60,000 nucleotides of DNA from Symsagittifera roscoffensis (taxonomy: Eukaryota; Xenacoelomorpha; Acoela; Convolutidae), in the NCBI RefSeq assembly GCF_963678635.1, contig NC_087071.1, forward strand, positions 43,947,095 through 44,007,094. Reading direction: 5' to 3'. Position 1 is the stretch's first letter. The number at the start of each line of letters is the position of its first letter. The notes beneath the pieces were generated by a model. It ran no database searches. It was not told where the DNA came from and saw nothing but the letters and a program-made list of their open reading frames with translations. Both the position numbers and the translations under genes were made by a program. Below are positions 50,701-60,000 of this stretch, one piece after another.

Positions 50701-53700
50701 TGAAAACACGAGCTTAATTTGAACGAATTAAGCTAGAATAAGTTTGGTCTAAATTTTAACACATAAGCCAAGTTGCCCAGTGCTAAGGAAAGTAAAAAAA
50801 AACTATTTTTCGTTTGGCCAGCCACCCTTTCCAACACAGCTATATAGCCAGTGTGGCGTGGCTGTGTTTATTTCCGCCCACTTTTACGTATGTCATGGAA
50901 AATTCGTAAGTATTTAAGTGCGGTGTCAATTGCCAGTGCTTTTATCCGCGTATTTACGATTGGGGCGTGGGTGAACGCAGGGTTTCGACACCCTGACCAC
51001 TCAAAGGCTCCCCTTCGGTACTACGTTGGGTGCTGCTACTACCTCAAAATTAGTATATATTGACATCCAAAAACTCCTTTAAACTTAATAATGGTCAGCA
51101 AAAAATTGATGGCCTAATTTTTTTAGAGTCGTCTTTGGGCGTCAATGTATACTAATTTTGAGGAAGGAGCAAGCGCCGTAAAACACGGCACTGTAAATTT
51201 GTTGAAAGCGGGGTCTTTGTCGTGATTTGTAACAGCTCGGAAAACAGTTTAAATCGAAGTATAAAAAATTTTTCTTTTGAAAATCCGCTCTTTCGAGAAA
51301 AAACTAGATCCGTCCCTGCTCATCATTTCAATTTAAACGTGGCCTTACTTGTACTTTTTATTCAACTTTATTAAAGTGATTATTACCCCCTCGTTTTCGC
51401 TTTTTCAAAATTTAATTCAATCGCCCTTTACTAAAGAAAAACAGGTGGTTTAGAAAAATCAAAAAATTTCGACTAGGTTTTTCTTTGTTTGATTTTTTCA
51501 TAAACCATTGTGGTCAAAATATGATGTCTTAAATGCACAGCAAATAGCTCTACTTGTTATATTGCAAATTATTTTCAAATGATCATCACTGGTGGGTGTG
51601 GTAGTTGTAGGGTATAGTGAGGATGATGGTTGGCTGTTGTTGTTGTTGTTTGTCGTGGAAGATTGGGTATTAGTAGGTGTTTGGGTTGCTCTGAGATTGG
51701 TTGGGCGAGATGATCTCCGAGAGCCTGTTTGGAATCTGAAATATAGTAAAAATCATTTAGATTGAATTAATCGGGTTTGTTAGCAATTCACACTATGCTA
51801 CCTAGTAGCGACCATTAAAACTTATCAAATGGCCAAGCATATAAACTTTTGCAAAGAATTAGCCTTGTTCAATAATATCGCGAATTATCTCAATGAAGTC
51901 CAACTAAATACAAAATTGTAATTGTTCCGACTTTTGAAGAAAACGGAATATTTATTTAAGACAATTGGTAGATAATAAAATATAGATAGAAGTTCCCAAC
52001 ATCATAGCTCTTTGTTATCGTAGATAGCTAAAAAGCATGCTGAAGTATTTTACAATGAAGCCTTAATTGGTTTTTAATCATTCATAATCAATGAACTTCG
52101 TGAAACCAATTATCTCATATTCTAATTCGGTTACTTCTGTGTCAAAAAAATTATATAAAAAAATTGAAATGCAAAGATTCACCAAAATTTTCTGTGAACA
52201 GTTATAAACAATGGAAAAGTTTTTAAATTAATGGCAATTTTCACTGCCGTTTACTTCTATTGACAATTAAAAATACTAACTTTGAGGGGTTTTGTTGTAC
52301 TGCGTTTGATTTCATGAATTTTCTTCCAGCACCATTTTTAAAGTCACCATTCGCACAATCTTGACCATCCAAACCATTTCCGTCGAACGTGTCTCGCAAA
52401 TTCTGGTTGCTCATTTTGTCAGCCTAAAAATTAACAAACCCTAACTAACTGAAAGTTGGAAAAGTGTCATTGAGATCATAGAGACCGAAAAAACTAAATG
52501 ATTGTTTTTTTTCTAAAGTTTTTCATTTATCGTGTTTCAAACAAAAAAAGTCATATGGCTTTGAAATTCTTTGAATTACAAAAAACAACGCATTATATGT
52601 AGGGAGTTTGATGAGAATGATGTTTTGATATAGCCAGCTAAGTTTTATGAAGTAGAAATCTGTTGGATGACTGTTTGGTGTTACTCAAGCAATCATATCA
52701 GACTCGTAACATCACGGGCTGAGTGATCTTCTTTTTTTTTTTAAAAAAAACTATTGAATTATGAAATCTAAGCAGTGCATTTGTTTTAGGTTAAAAGCCA
52801 TTTTTGCGTATCCACTAAAGAAAAGAGGGTGTTTATACAAGGCGTTCAGCTCTAGGCAGGGGTTGTACCCCTGCTTACGAGCCACGTTATTTTTTTTGGT
52901 TGTTTTAAGCTGGGGTGTATCGCTGCACTTTCGCAAGAAACTTGGTTGCTGGTGGGACTCGATACACCTACCCATGACTGTTAGTCGGAGTCCTTAGTAG
53001 GGCATGGAGCGGTTAATTTTTTTTTAGCCGGTTAAATTAATATGACCGGCGAAATTGTTCAGCAGAGGTTTCTGCAGTCGGTTCTCTTCAAGAACATTTC
53101 CTGAATTTTACGATAAAAGACACCTTCATCTTTCTTTTGAAAATTTTTATAATTGAGTGAATTCGAAAATTGAGTGTTTTCAATTGTTTTTCGAAATTTA
53201 TTCGGTTAATTCAACCCATTTAACCGGTTAGACTAAAAATTTGACCGCTCCATGCCCTAGTCACAATACCACTGCTTCCCAAACAACAAAATTAATTGAG
53301 TCGAACTTAAAAATGAATAATGTTACTAACTTCCATTTTGGGTTCGCCTTCGTCGTCAAAAAGTGAGTTTTTCTCTTCATTATTACTCTTATCGCCTCTG
53401 GGTTCGATATTTTCTACATTTTCTATTGACCCGTTCTCCTCGCGTGTTTTAAGCGGTGCTTGTTGCTCTATCTTTTCTTCATCTTGGTAATTAGCATCTT
53501 TTTGGTCATCGGCGAGGATTGTTTCGGGTGTTTCTGTGAAATTTTCACCAACGTAAATTTCAAGTCCATTTGTTTCTCCCGGCGAACTTGATTCTTCATT
53601 TCCATTACCATTAGGTAAGTTATTCTGGTCATGAGAATCAGGGTTATTAATAATATTACTGTTATCGTTTTTACTGCTACTTTGAGCAGTTTCTTCTGTT

Positions 53701-56700
53701 TTGCGCATAAGTTCTGGCGTGCTCGGGATTTCGTTTGGATATTTAGCGAGAGTTGCGAGTCCCTTACGTTCGCTTTTGGGTGTCTGGGGTTTGTCGAAGT
53801 CGTCTTGAAACTTGTCCACGTAGTTTTCGGGTAGACTTAGTTGACTGGTTCCGTTGGTGATTGAGCCTGAAAACAAAATGGATTATAACAAATCAAGTAG
53901 GCGGATTGTTTTTTAAGCTAGCGAGCAGCTAGTGTTTTAGTATGAATCTTCTTTTTTCTAGCCTAACTCGCAAATAAAAATTCATAAAAGTGTTCACTTT
54001 TGTGCCAATTACTAAAATCACGATCTGTATCGGAAATTCAATAGCCTCTGCTCTCGGCTTTATTTGTGGCTAGTGTTTGTGAAGGACTAAGCGTCCCTGG
54101 CTGCTTGGTTAGTGTACGAGACGAGTAATTTTTAGGTCGTAGGTTCGAGTCCGAGACGTCGCCGAATTTTTTTTTTTATTCGAGGCCTATCTTTTTTTTT
54201 CATTGCACTTTTTAGAACTCTAAAGCTGCTTTTTGTCGTGTTCTTGCTAGTGTTTAATTTTCTTGCATTTTCAAAGCTTCTTTTTAACGTTTGTTTTTGA
54301 TTGTGTTTGCGAAGTGCATCTTCGCCTCTGTCAAAGTTTTGCAGCAAAGGCAGTTATTATTGCTGCAATGCCAATGGTATATCGGATCAAGTTAACATAC
54401 TCCCCCCAGATAGACCAAGTTAAGATCTTCCACCCCAGCATATAATTCGGATTAAATTTGCTAAGAGCTGCATGCAAAATGTTCGGTTCTGATTGGCTGA
54501 AAATTCGTAATTTAGAACCAAGTTAACATCTTCCCCCAAACGGCTTTGGGGGGAGGATGTTAACTTGTTTAGTTCGATATATCCTTTAGCGCTCTATGAT
54601 GTCTTTAAATCTACTTACAGTGTTAGCACAGTTAATTTTGGCGGATTCGGTTCGCGTACGTTTTTTTCATAAGCTTTTGTATGTTTTTAAGGCAAGTTAA
54701 TGTAGTTTTCACTGAATATTATTTATTCTATCTATGAGATTAAGTCAAATTTTAAATGCGAAAATTTCGGGATTGTCAAGTCACATTTTTTCATTTACGC
54801 GAAAGGGTTGGGAGTAAACTAAACCGCCGGGTATATATTTATTCCAGATTTTGACTGTCGCAATAAAAGCTTTAAGCCATGATTCGCATACAAAAAAATT
54901 GAAAGTTTGTCGCATCGTGGATAAGAACTCGTCTAAATATTTTCTTTTTCAGTATAAATTGGACGAAATTTTATTAGAAGCTGACCTACCTAGAAGCTGA
55001 TCTACTTTAATTCTACTTAATTTTTGACATTCTTTTACTATGATTATTTAACTCCATCTTACACTCCTTAAAATTTTCAGTCATTTTCTGCCAAAACAAA
55101 AATACAAGAAATTAACTTTTTAAATTTTTTAAATCAGATGATGGTGGTCGAAACGTTCTGTGCTGCTTGCACAGCAACTTTAACCTCAATGAAAGCCAAA
55201 TTTGCAATAGTTTTTATTTGGCTGATAGAGGTTTGTGACTCAATTCTAGTCTGTTTTTGGTTTCATATTTTTTACCGCAGTTTTTGTAATTTTGTTTCAC
55301 GCTTCACACATGACGCAATATCGCAATATCTAAGAGTTGGACATTGTATCTGCTTGTAATTTATTAATTAATAAGGTTCATTTCTTGGTATTCTGGCTTA
55401 AATGTCATTTGTAATTTTTTTAAAACCGTATTTTCTGAACTAAATTTGTATTCGATCTTTTTCTGTTAGTTTTCTTATTGAGTTATTTTTAATAATTGCG
55501 GTATAGCGGAGCTTCGCCCCTGTGTTTTTATTTTTAGTCTGAATCCAAGCTATTTTTTAAACCTTTATTTAGGCTTTCATAGCCGTTGTAATAGCATTTA
55601 ACCTTTTTTTATGCTTCAATTCTTTGCTGGCAATGAGAAGTTAAATAAAATATAAAAAAGACGCAAAAATTGCTATTTTTTTCATCTTCAATTTTCGAAA
55701 AAATTGTACTCGAGTATCACTTAGAAGCTTATTTTATAATATTTTGTTTTGTTCCTCTCATCGCACTTGCTCGGCAATCGTATGTTCTTGTTTTTGTCAG
55801 TTGATTTTTTTGTCAAATGATATTTTTTGTGAAATTCAATTATCGGACTAATATTTTTCTGATTTTTTAGTTGGATTACTTTCCATATCTTCTTCTGGTC
55901 GAAGCAAGTTTTGGTAGAAAAGAAAGACGCGATTTAATTCTGTAATTTGTAAGTTTGCGGCCTCTTATTTTGTATAGTTTCTTTTGTTTTCTTTCTCTTA
56001 TAGGTTTTCTTTACTCAAAAGGTTTATTCGGCTAATATGCTGATAATTTACCTTATCTTGCGTCGCTTTAAGAGCAATAGTATATTTTATGCCTTTGTGC
56101 GTTTCTTGAGAGGACAATCTTTGAGTTGCAAAACTTTATAGCCCAAAATTATTTACGTAAGCTCTAATAGGTAGCGCCCTATAAAAATTCCTGTTTGCTA
56201 ATGTTGCACTCTCGATTATGTTTCGCGTATTTTTTTATCTGAAATTGACCATCATTCGAGACAAGCGAATATGGTTTAGTAAATATAATTTTTTCAGTTC
56301 GGATTTTTTCCGACTAAGTGGCCTCCGCCTCATTTTCTACCTTTAAATTGCATCGCAAGCGATGCAAAGCTCTGATTCGCCTTTGTTTTGATTGTAAGAA
56401 AACGATTGAAAATTATCATTTTGTATTGTTCTGACCTGACTGTGGGGTTTCCTGTGGCGTTGCATCCTGATTACTAGCAATAACATCATTCAGATTCGGA
56501 CTGGGCCGCTTCTTCTTCCGTCTCACACTGCCAATAGGAGACTCCCTCCCTCCCCCTTTTCCACCCCCTGCTCCCCCTCCTCCCTTCCTCATCTGCTGTT
56601 CCTCCACCCACACATTAGTGAGGTTGTAACTCGGCGTGACTGATCGTTGAGGCGTGTCATATCCGTTGTCAGTCCTGAAAAAGTATGTTTTTATTCTTAA

Positions 56701-59534
56701 CTTAGCTTCAAATTACCACAGTGTTTTTGTTCAATCGTGTTTTTTTTTCTATTTGATTCGAAAAGGAGTGAAATAAGATCTGCTTAAACGCGATGTTATT
56801 TAAAATTTAAAACTCATCAACTTTTAAAAAAAATGGGATCATCGCTGCCTAATATGATAATCACAAGAGTACGGAAAAGTTTTCGACTTGAGGCTTACCT
56901 ATCTGTACATGCTGATGCCCTATTACTGGGTACAGCATCTGAATCATCTCCAATTCCGATGTGGGTTCGTGAGTTGTTTGGGGTTAGAATACTGTCGCCA
57001 ACATCTGGATTTCTACCGTCTCTTACTGTTCCAAATTCGTCACCGACCCCATTTGGCATGAATCTAAAATCGTGATATAGAAAAATCGAATGGTGGTGAA
57101 GTGGTTACGTCTCCACCTCTCAATCGAAAGGCCGGATGTTCGAGGCCCACCGTGGTCCGTGCTCGTTGCTTGAGGTTGACGCAACATTACCCAGCCCAGA
57201 AAAATAGCCAAAAATGAATTCTACTTTTGCCAAGTTTGAATAAAAGTTACAACTAAAAGGTGAGAAAAAATGTTTTTGCTGAGTTTTTTTTTGCTTTTTG
57301 CGTTTTTTGTTTTCAGTTGAACTCTTTTTCTTTCTTGGTATTTTAATTAACCGTGGAAATAGCAAGGGATATCGAAGTTCAAATTTTCGTCAAATATAGT
57401 TTTTGCATGTAGTGTTTTTAGAGCTGATTTCTGCATACATTTTTTCTTAGTTTGAAGCTGTTATATGAAAAAAGCTCATTTTAAAAAAAAAGTTATAGTT
57501 AAAGACAATTTTCATTAATGTCTACTAACCCGTTCAAGTATCTGTAGTCATCGACCATGACAGTCTCTGAATATACTTCCTTCTCCACAGGTTTCGCACT
57601 CCCCGCTCTATTCTCATCGTTACCATCCCCTCCGTCTCGGATGCTGGGGGGCTCCCTCACTATCTCAATGGCATTGAAGGGCTCTTTAGATTTGTGCTCC
57701 ACGTAGCGTAGCTTGGCCCTGTAGTTCTGGTTCAGCATTATTTTGGCGATAGACCACACGGTGAATCTGAAGTCAGATTTAGTTCAAACAATTGAAAATG
57801 AAATAATAACAATGGGGGATCCTTGACTACTAGGTCTTACTGCTGATATGAAGGTCCGCGAAACGTTCGAGTTTTTTTGAAAAATTTCCTCCTTCGTAAA
57901 ATTTGGAAATGACTGCTAGACTGAATTTTGAATTGACTATTTTCATCTGTGATGGGATATGGGATAGATTAAGGGTTTTCTCGAATAATGGAGGTATTTT
58001 ATAATAAAATTTAGGGAACATTTAGGGTTGGGCCGAAGTTGGTTTTGGTGAATTAGTACAAAAGAGGGGGTTCGAATTGCCGAGGGAGAAAAAGTACTGT
58101 CCCCCTGCGCGCAAAGTTGGGCGCTGGCTGGGTTTGTGACGAGGATGTTTGAGGAGTAGCAGAATGTACCTGGTCTCCCCCATGAATCGGATGACTTCTG
58201 AGTTGATGTCGATGTCTGCCAGTGCCCCCCAGGAAACACTGAGGAAAGAGTAGTACTCCTGCTGTCCCACTCGCACATAGGTCACATCCAGGGGTCGAGG
58301 CTCGCCCTTGAGGAACCTAGAAAGAGCAGAAGATGAGTATTAAGGAAGAAATACTACCGGTTGCATAAAGGGTCAAATTGAGCAACCTAAGAGTTGAAAC
58401 TGTTGCGAATTATTGTCCTTTTCTGAGGGGGGGGGGGCTATTATTCTCATGACCGAGAGTGGCCGTGGCTCAGTGGGTAGAGCACGCGTCTCTCAACATG
58501 AGGGGTGTGTCCGAATCTCTTTTCGGTCACTGTTGGAGTGATCTCAAAGTCATCCACATCCTCAAAGTGGGACCGGCTACGGCTAAATTGATGACAAGCT
58601 CCTTCGCCCCGCACGGATGGTGCTGCATTAAGTAGGACCGTGGGTTCAAAAAATCTTATGACCGAAGCACGGAATGTGCAAAATGTTTTCATTCAGTCAT
58701 GTCCTTACTCCAAAACTGGCTGATTTTCACGCTTATGTCAAATTTTTGAATACTTAATTCTGGTGGGCTAACATAGTTTTCGGACATTCTGGCAATAGGT
58801 ATTCACCTCTTTCTTTCTTCGACTTGAATAGTTGAATAGAATAAGAACTGAATTCGCATAATCTTTTACTGAATGATGATGAATTCTTGATATTTTTTTT
58901 TCGGTTGAGCTGACCTGAACATGGAGTTGACCTGTTGATTGGCCACACTCATCTCGTGTTTATCGTGCAGTACACTACACACTAGTCCATTCCCACTGCC
59001 GGCTGGAATGAGTCCAAGGGGAGTCTGGATGGCCCTGCGCCAGTCACTCCTCTTCATTAGTGCATTCACCACCTATGTAAATAGAAAAAAAAACACATTA
59101 ACATGTCCTCCTGTCAACCGAAAGGTCAGAGGTTCGAAGCCCACCATGATCCATGCTCGTTGATGGTGAGGTAATGTTACGTAGCCCAAAAAAAGTTGCG
59201 CATAGTTCTTATCGAGGTGCGCAAAATCGGTTTTCCTTAAAGAGTCGAACAGCTCGTATGTTGATCCGTTTCCTAGCCGTTAAATGATTTCAGCCGTAAC
59301 GTAATCTTTCAGTTTAGCACATATCAGTTTTTTTATTATCAAACTTCTGAAATTTGTGTAATAATCACTGATTCGCTGTTTTAAATACCCATTGTACAGT
59401 TTCAGTTTCTTAAAGTTGCAATTTATTGAATACAGCTGGATAGCCAATGAAGTTTCAGATACCTCGTATAAGATGCCATCTCCTCCGATGAGTAGAATGG
59501 AAGTCCATTTTGAGAGGTTCTCTGACATGATGAC
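47594..59534 (-). CDS. SPHK: Sphingosine kinase, last 12 coding exons
   Basis: Makes sphingosine-1-phosphate from sphingosine and ATP. Exons in gene order: 59463-59534, 58915-59072, 58170-58316, 57530-57766, 56899-57063, 56436-56674, 53331-53866, 52281-52423, 51590-51735, 49096-49269, 48358-48521, 47594-47719. All junctions are GT-AG and in phase, giving 2307 bases (768 residues plus stop). Hallmarks: LLIGGDGILYEV (ATP-binding GGDG), LGLIPAGSGNGL, SWGALADIDINSE and MGETRFTVW in the kinase part, then VTHIGSDMCYAPQ and MNLVVDGEKV in the C-terminal part. The two parts are separated by about 420 low-complexity residues, much as SPHK2-type enzymes carry a central insert. The N-terminal exons lie right of the window. 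Ceramide and diacylglycerol kinases fit the motifs less well. Confidence 0.93.
48358..48521 (-). CDS. SPHK: SPHK exon k
   Basis: 164 bp; acceptor atttcag, donor gtcaga. GSDMCYAPQAKMNDGCIQL matches the C5-type block of sphingosine kinases. Confidence 0.92.
49018..49045. repeat. Poly-G tract in an SPHK intron
   Basis: Thirteen G, an A, then about nine G. Low complexity. A second G run lies at about 58427-58438. Confidence 0.9.
49096..49269 (-). CDS. SPHK: SPHK exon j: return to the conserved C-terminal kinase block
   Basis: 174 bp; acceptor aatttag, donor gttcgt. Contains SDQFVFILASNVTHI, which leads into the conserved SDMCYAP block. Confidence 0.9.
49525..50598. repeat. Diverged tandem repeat of about 0.6 kb in an SPHK intron
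   Basis: 49573-49985 and 50139-50598 are diverged copies in the same order (GAGTGCAA...GCTACTCC, then ATAGTGGA.TTTGCCTTCCTTTCAA, then CATCA.GACTCT). A shorter piece (TTGTTCCGACG...TTATGCTTG) occurs near 49530, 50000 and 50058. The GATAGTGGAGTT part has another diverged copy at about 47225. Confidence 0.8.
51042..51163. repeat. Inverted repeat in an SPHK intron
   Basis: Arms 51042-51064 and 51141-51163 match at 22 of 23 positions as inverted copies (one begins CCTCAAAATTAGTATA), separated by 76 bases. Similarity continues weakly outward, so it may be a small foldback element. Confidence 0.8.
51590..51735 (-). CDS. SPHK: SPHK exon i (central insert)
   Basis: 146 bp; acceptor atttcag, weak donor (CCA|gtgatg). 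Thr/Asn/Gln/Pro-rich. The phase joins correctly to the next exon, which supports the weak donor. Confidence 0.7.
52281..52423 (-). CDS. SPHK: SPHK exon h (central insert)
   Basis: 143 bp; acceptor atttttag, donor gttagt; phase 0 to 2. Polar, low complexity. Confidence 0.8.
53000..53257. mobile_element. MITE-like element with TA flanks in an SPHK intron
   Basis: 258 bp with terminal inverted repeats beginning GGGCATGGAGCGGT and ending ACCGCTCCATGCCC (one unmatched base in the longer arms). The flanks are TA on both sides. Internal motifs AACCGGTT and GCCGGTTAAAT add symmetry. TA duplication points to the Tc1/mariner or PIF type. No coding capacity. Confidence 0.75.
53331..53866 (-). CDS. SPHK: SPHK exon g (central insert)
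   Basis: 536 bp; acceptor ttttcag, donor gttagt. Acidic, Asn/Ser/Glu-rich, with no domain. Confidence 0.85.
54080..54172 (+). repeat. tRNA-like SINE copy or tRNA pseudogene in an SPHK intron
   Basis: TGGCTGCTTGGTTAGTG resembles an A box, and GTAGGTTCGAGTCC is a near-perfect B box, followed by a T run that would end Pol III transcription. The acceptor arms do not pair well, so it is not a working tRNA. Confidence 0.5.
54376..54590. mobile_element. Palindromic MITE-like element in an SPHK intron
   Basis: The left end has GGTATATCGG followed by AAGTTAACATACTCCCCCC; the right end has the inverse (GGATGTTAACTT, then CGATATATCC). A near-perfect inner hairpin lies at 54520-54566, with AAGTTAACATC and GATGTTAACTT at its feet and CCCCCAAA/TTTGGGGGG at its top. 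About 215 bp, no coding capacity. Confidence 0.6.
56436..56674 (-). CDS. SPHK: SPHK exon f (central insert)
   Basis: 239 bp; acceptor tttttcag, donor gtcaga. Contains a Gly-rich run and a basic RRKKKRPSP stretch that could act in nuclear localisation. Confidence 0.85.
56899..57063 (-). CDS. SPHK: SPHK exon e (central insert)
   Basis: 165 bp; acceptor gattttag, donor gtaagc; phases fit both neighbours. Encodes a Gly/Asp/Asn-rich stretch with no domain. Confidence 0.8.
57091..57200 (+). repeat. tRNA-derived SINE copy 1 in an SPHK intron
   Basis: GGTGGTGAAGTGGTTACG resembles an A box and GGATGTTCGAGGCCC a B box. The next 60 bases (GTGCTCGTTG to AGCCCA) are shared with the copy at 59105, which shows a repeated family. 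Confidence 0.65.
57530..57766 (-). CDS. SPHK: SPHK exon d
   Basis: 237 bp; acceptor cttcag, donor gttagt. FTVWSIAKIMLNQNYRAKL ends the conserved block; the rest starts the central insert. Confidence 0.9.
58170..58316 (-). CDS. SPHK: SPHK exon c: ADID sphingosine-kinase block
   Basis: 147 bp; acceptor tttctag, donor gtacat. Encodes YYSFLSVSWGALADIDIN and RFMGET. Confidence 0.93.
58451..58690 (+). repeat. tRNA-like SINE copy of another type in an SPHK intron
   Basis: GTGGCTCAGTGGGTAGAGC is a good A box and GTGTCCGAATC a weak B box. A tail of about 150 bases ends near TTATGACCGAAGC. Only one copy is in the window, so it could also be a tRNA pseudogene with unrelated flank. Confidence 0.45.
58915..59072 (-). 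CDS. SPHK: SPHK exon b: PAGSGNGL motif
   Basis: 158 bp; acceptor acatag, donor gtcagc. Encodes VVNALMKRSDWRRAIQTP and LIPAGSGNGLVCSVL. Confidence 0.93.
59105..59200 (+). repeat. tRNA-derived SINE copy 2 (5'-truncated) in an SPHK intron
   Basis: Shares AACCGAAAGGTC, the B box AGGTTCGAAGCCC, then CATGCTCGTTG and GTAGCCCAAAAA with the copy at 57091, at roughly three quarters identity by eye. Confidence 0.6.
59463..59534 (-). CDS. SPHK: SPHK exon a: GGDG nucleotide-binding motif
   Basis: 72 bp, phase 0 at both ends; acceptor tttctag, donor gtatct. Encodes VIMSENLSKWTS, then LLIGGDGILYE. Confidence 0.9.
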
Positions 59535-60000
59535 CTAGAAATTAAAAGTTGCTTGCGATTGAATATGCGGATCTAGTTTTTTTGGCGAGGAAGGAGACTG
59601 ATTTTCGAAAGTTCTGTCAAATTTAGTGTTGATCAAAAAAATTGTTTGTTTGAGCTCCGTCAAAACACTTGAAGGCCATTTTTCTCATATTTTTTTTCAC
59701 CACAGGCGGGTGCTTCAGAAGAAAAAGAAGAATAAATTACACTTTTATAAAACGTGCTACAAAATTTACAAAGAGTTACAATTATTTCAAAAAATGGAGT
59801 CATCAGATTGCACTTAAAAACTTTGAAAGACATCAAGAATCAAAAATCTTCTGGAATTTTGCTCCAAGCGACAGTAGCAGAAGAAAAAGAAGGGTGGCTC
59901 TTCTTCTTTTTGGTCCTGCAGTCTTGGTAGTTTTCGAGATATGACGTTTTTTATGATTTTCTCCGAAATTTTCTAAAAAACTAAAATGTTAAAAAACTCC
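59535..60000. other. SPHK intron running off the window
   Basis: No exon seen. It contains two copies of an AGAAGAAAAAGAAG motif (59718 and 59878 areas). Confidence 0.5.

Larger units (their letters stand above)
53867..56435. other. Large SPHK intron between exons g and f
   Basis: 2.57 kb. Apart from the tRNA-like copy and the palindromic element listed above, it is AT-rich with no supported gene. Confidence 0.5.

Noticed and set aside
52761-52997. 78-codon plus-strand ORF with a hydrophobic middle
   Set aside because: No homology or splice signals. It lies in an intron next to a small hairpin (GCAGGGGTTGTACCCCTGC) that may be a repeat remnant.
54080-54172. Functional tRNA gene
   Set aside because: The internal boxes are good, but the acceptor and anticodon arms do not pair properly.
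47594-59534. Ceramide kinase or diacylglycerol kinase
   Set aside because: The ADID...GETRF block and the GSDMCYAP and VDGE C-terminal blocks fit sphingosine kinases better.

Overview
The window looks like nuclear DNA of an AT-rich invertebrate animal; I could not place it more closely. The evidence is a multi-exon sphingosine kinase gene with GT-AG introns of 0.2-2.6 kb, tRNA-derived SINE-like copies, small DNA transposons and Ty3/Gypsy-type LTR retrotransposons.

Positions 1-19756 are one large, decayed Ty3/Gypsy-type element (element 1) on the minus strand, cut by the left window edge. From right to left it has an LTR (18845-19756), a primer-binding site, a 3.3 kb leader rich in short repeats, gag, protease, RT, RNase H, integrase, a C-terminal Pol extension, and a long extra coding region (ORF3). 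It has in-frame stops, frameshifts and a 1626-bp tandem duplication (3236-6489).

Positions 19757-21197 are about 1.4 kb without a recognisable gene.

Positions 21198-43472 are a complete 22.3 kb relative (element 2), also on the minus strand. Its two 905-bp LTRs differ at one position by eye, so the insertion is young. Order in sense: LTR, leader with a G-rich minisatellite (sense strand), ORF1/gag, protease, RT, RNase H, integrase, a C-terminal extension that resembles a TARG1/OARD1-type macro domain, then an 8 kb ORF3 region. ORF3 encodes a coiled coil, an SGNH/GDSL hydrolase-like domain with its catalytic motifs intact, a second degenerate SGNH-like domain, and about 1500 residues I do not recognise. 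Element 1 carries the same ORF3 modules, which shows they belong to the family and are not a chance capture. Tandem SGNH-like domains plus a macro-like Pol tail in a 22 kb Gypsy-type element is the best candidate here for an undescribed system.

Positions 43473-60000 are host sequence. Three plus-strand exons (43763-44471) form the 3' end of an unrecognised gene, with element 2 immediately upstream and in antisense. A 1012-bp hAT-like element (45658-46669) follows. The last 12 coding exons of a sphingosine kinase gene lie on the minus strand from 59534 down to 47594, tail to tail with the first gene. Its introns hold a MITE-like element with TA flanks, a palindromic MITE-like element, tRNA-like SINE copies and a diverged tandem repeat of about 0.6 kb.
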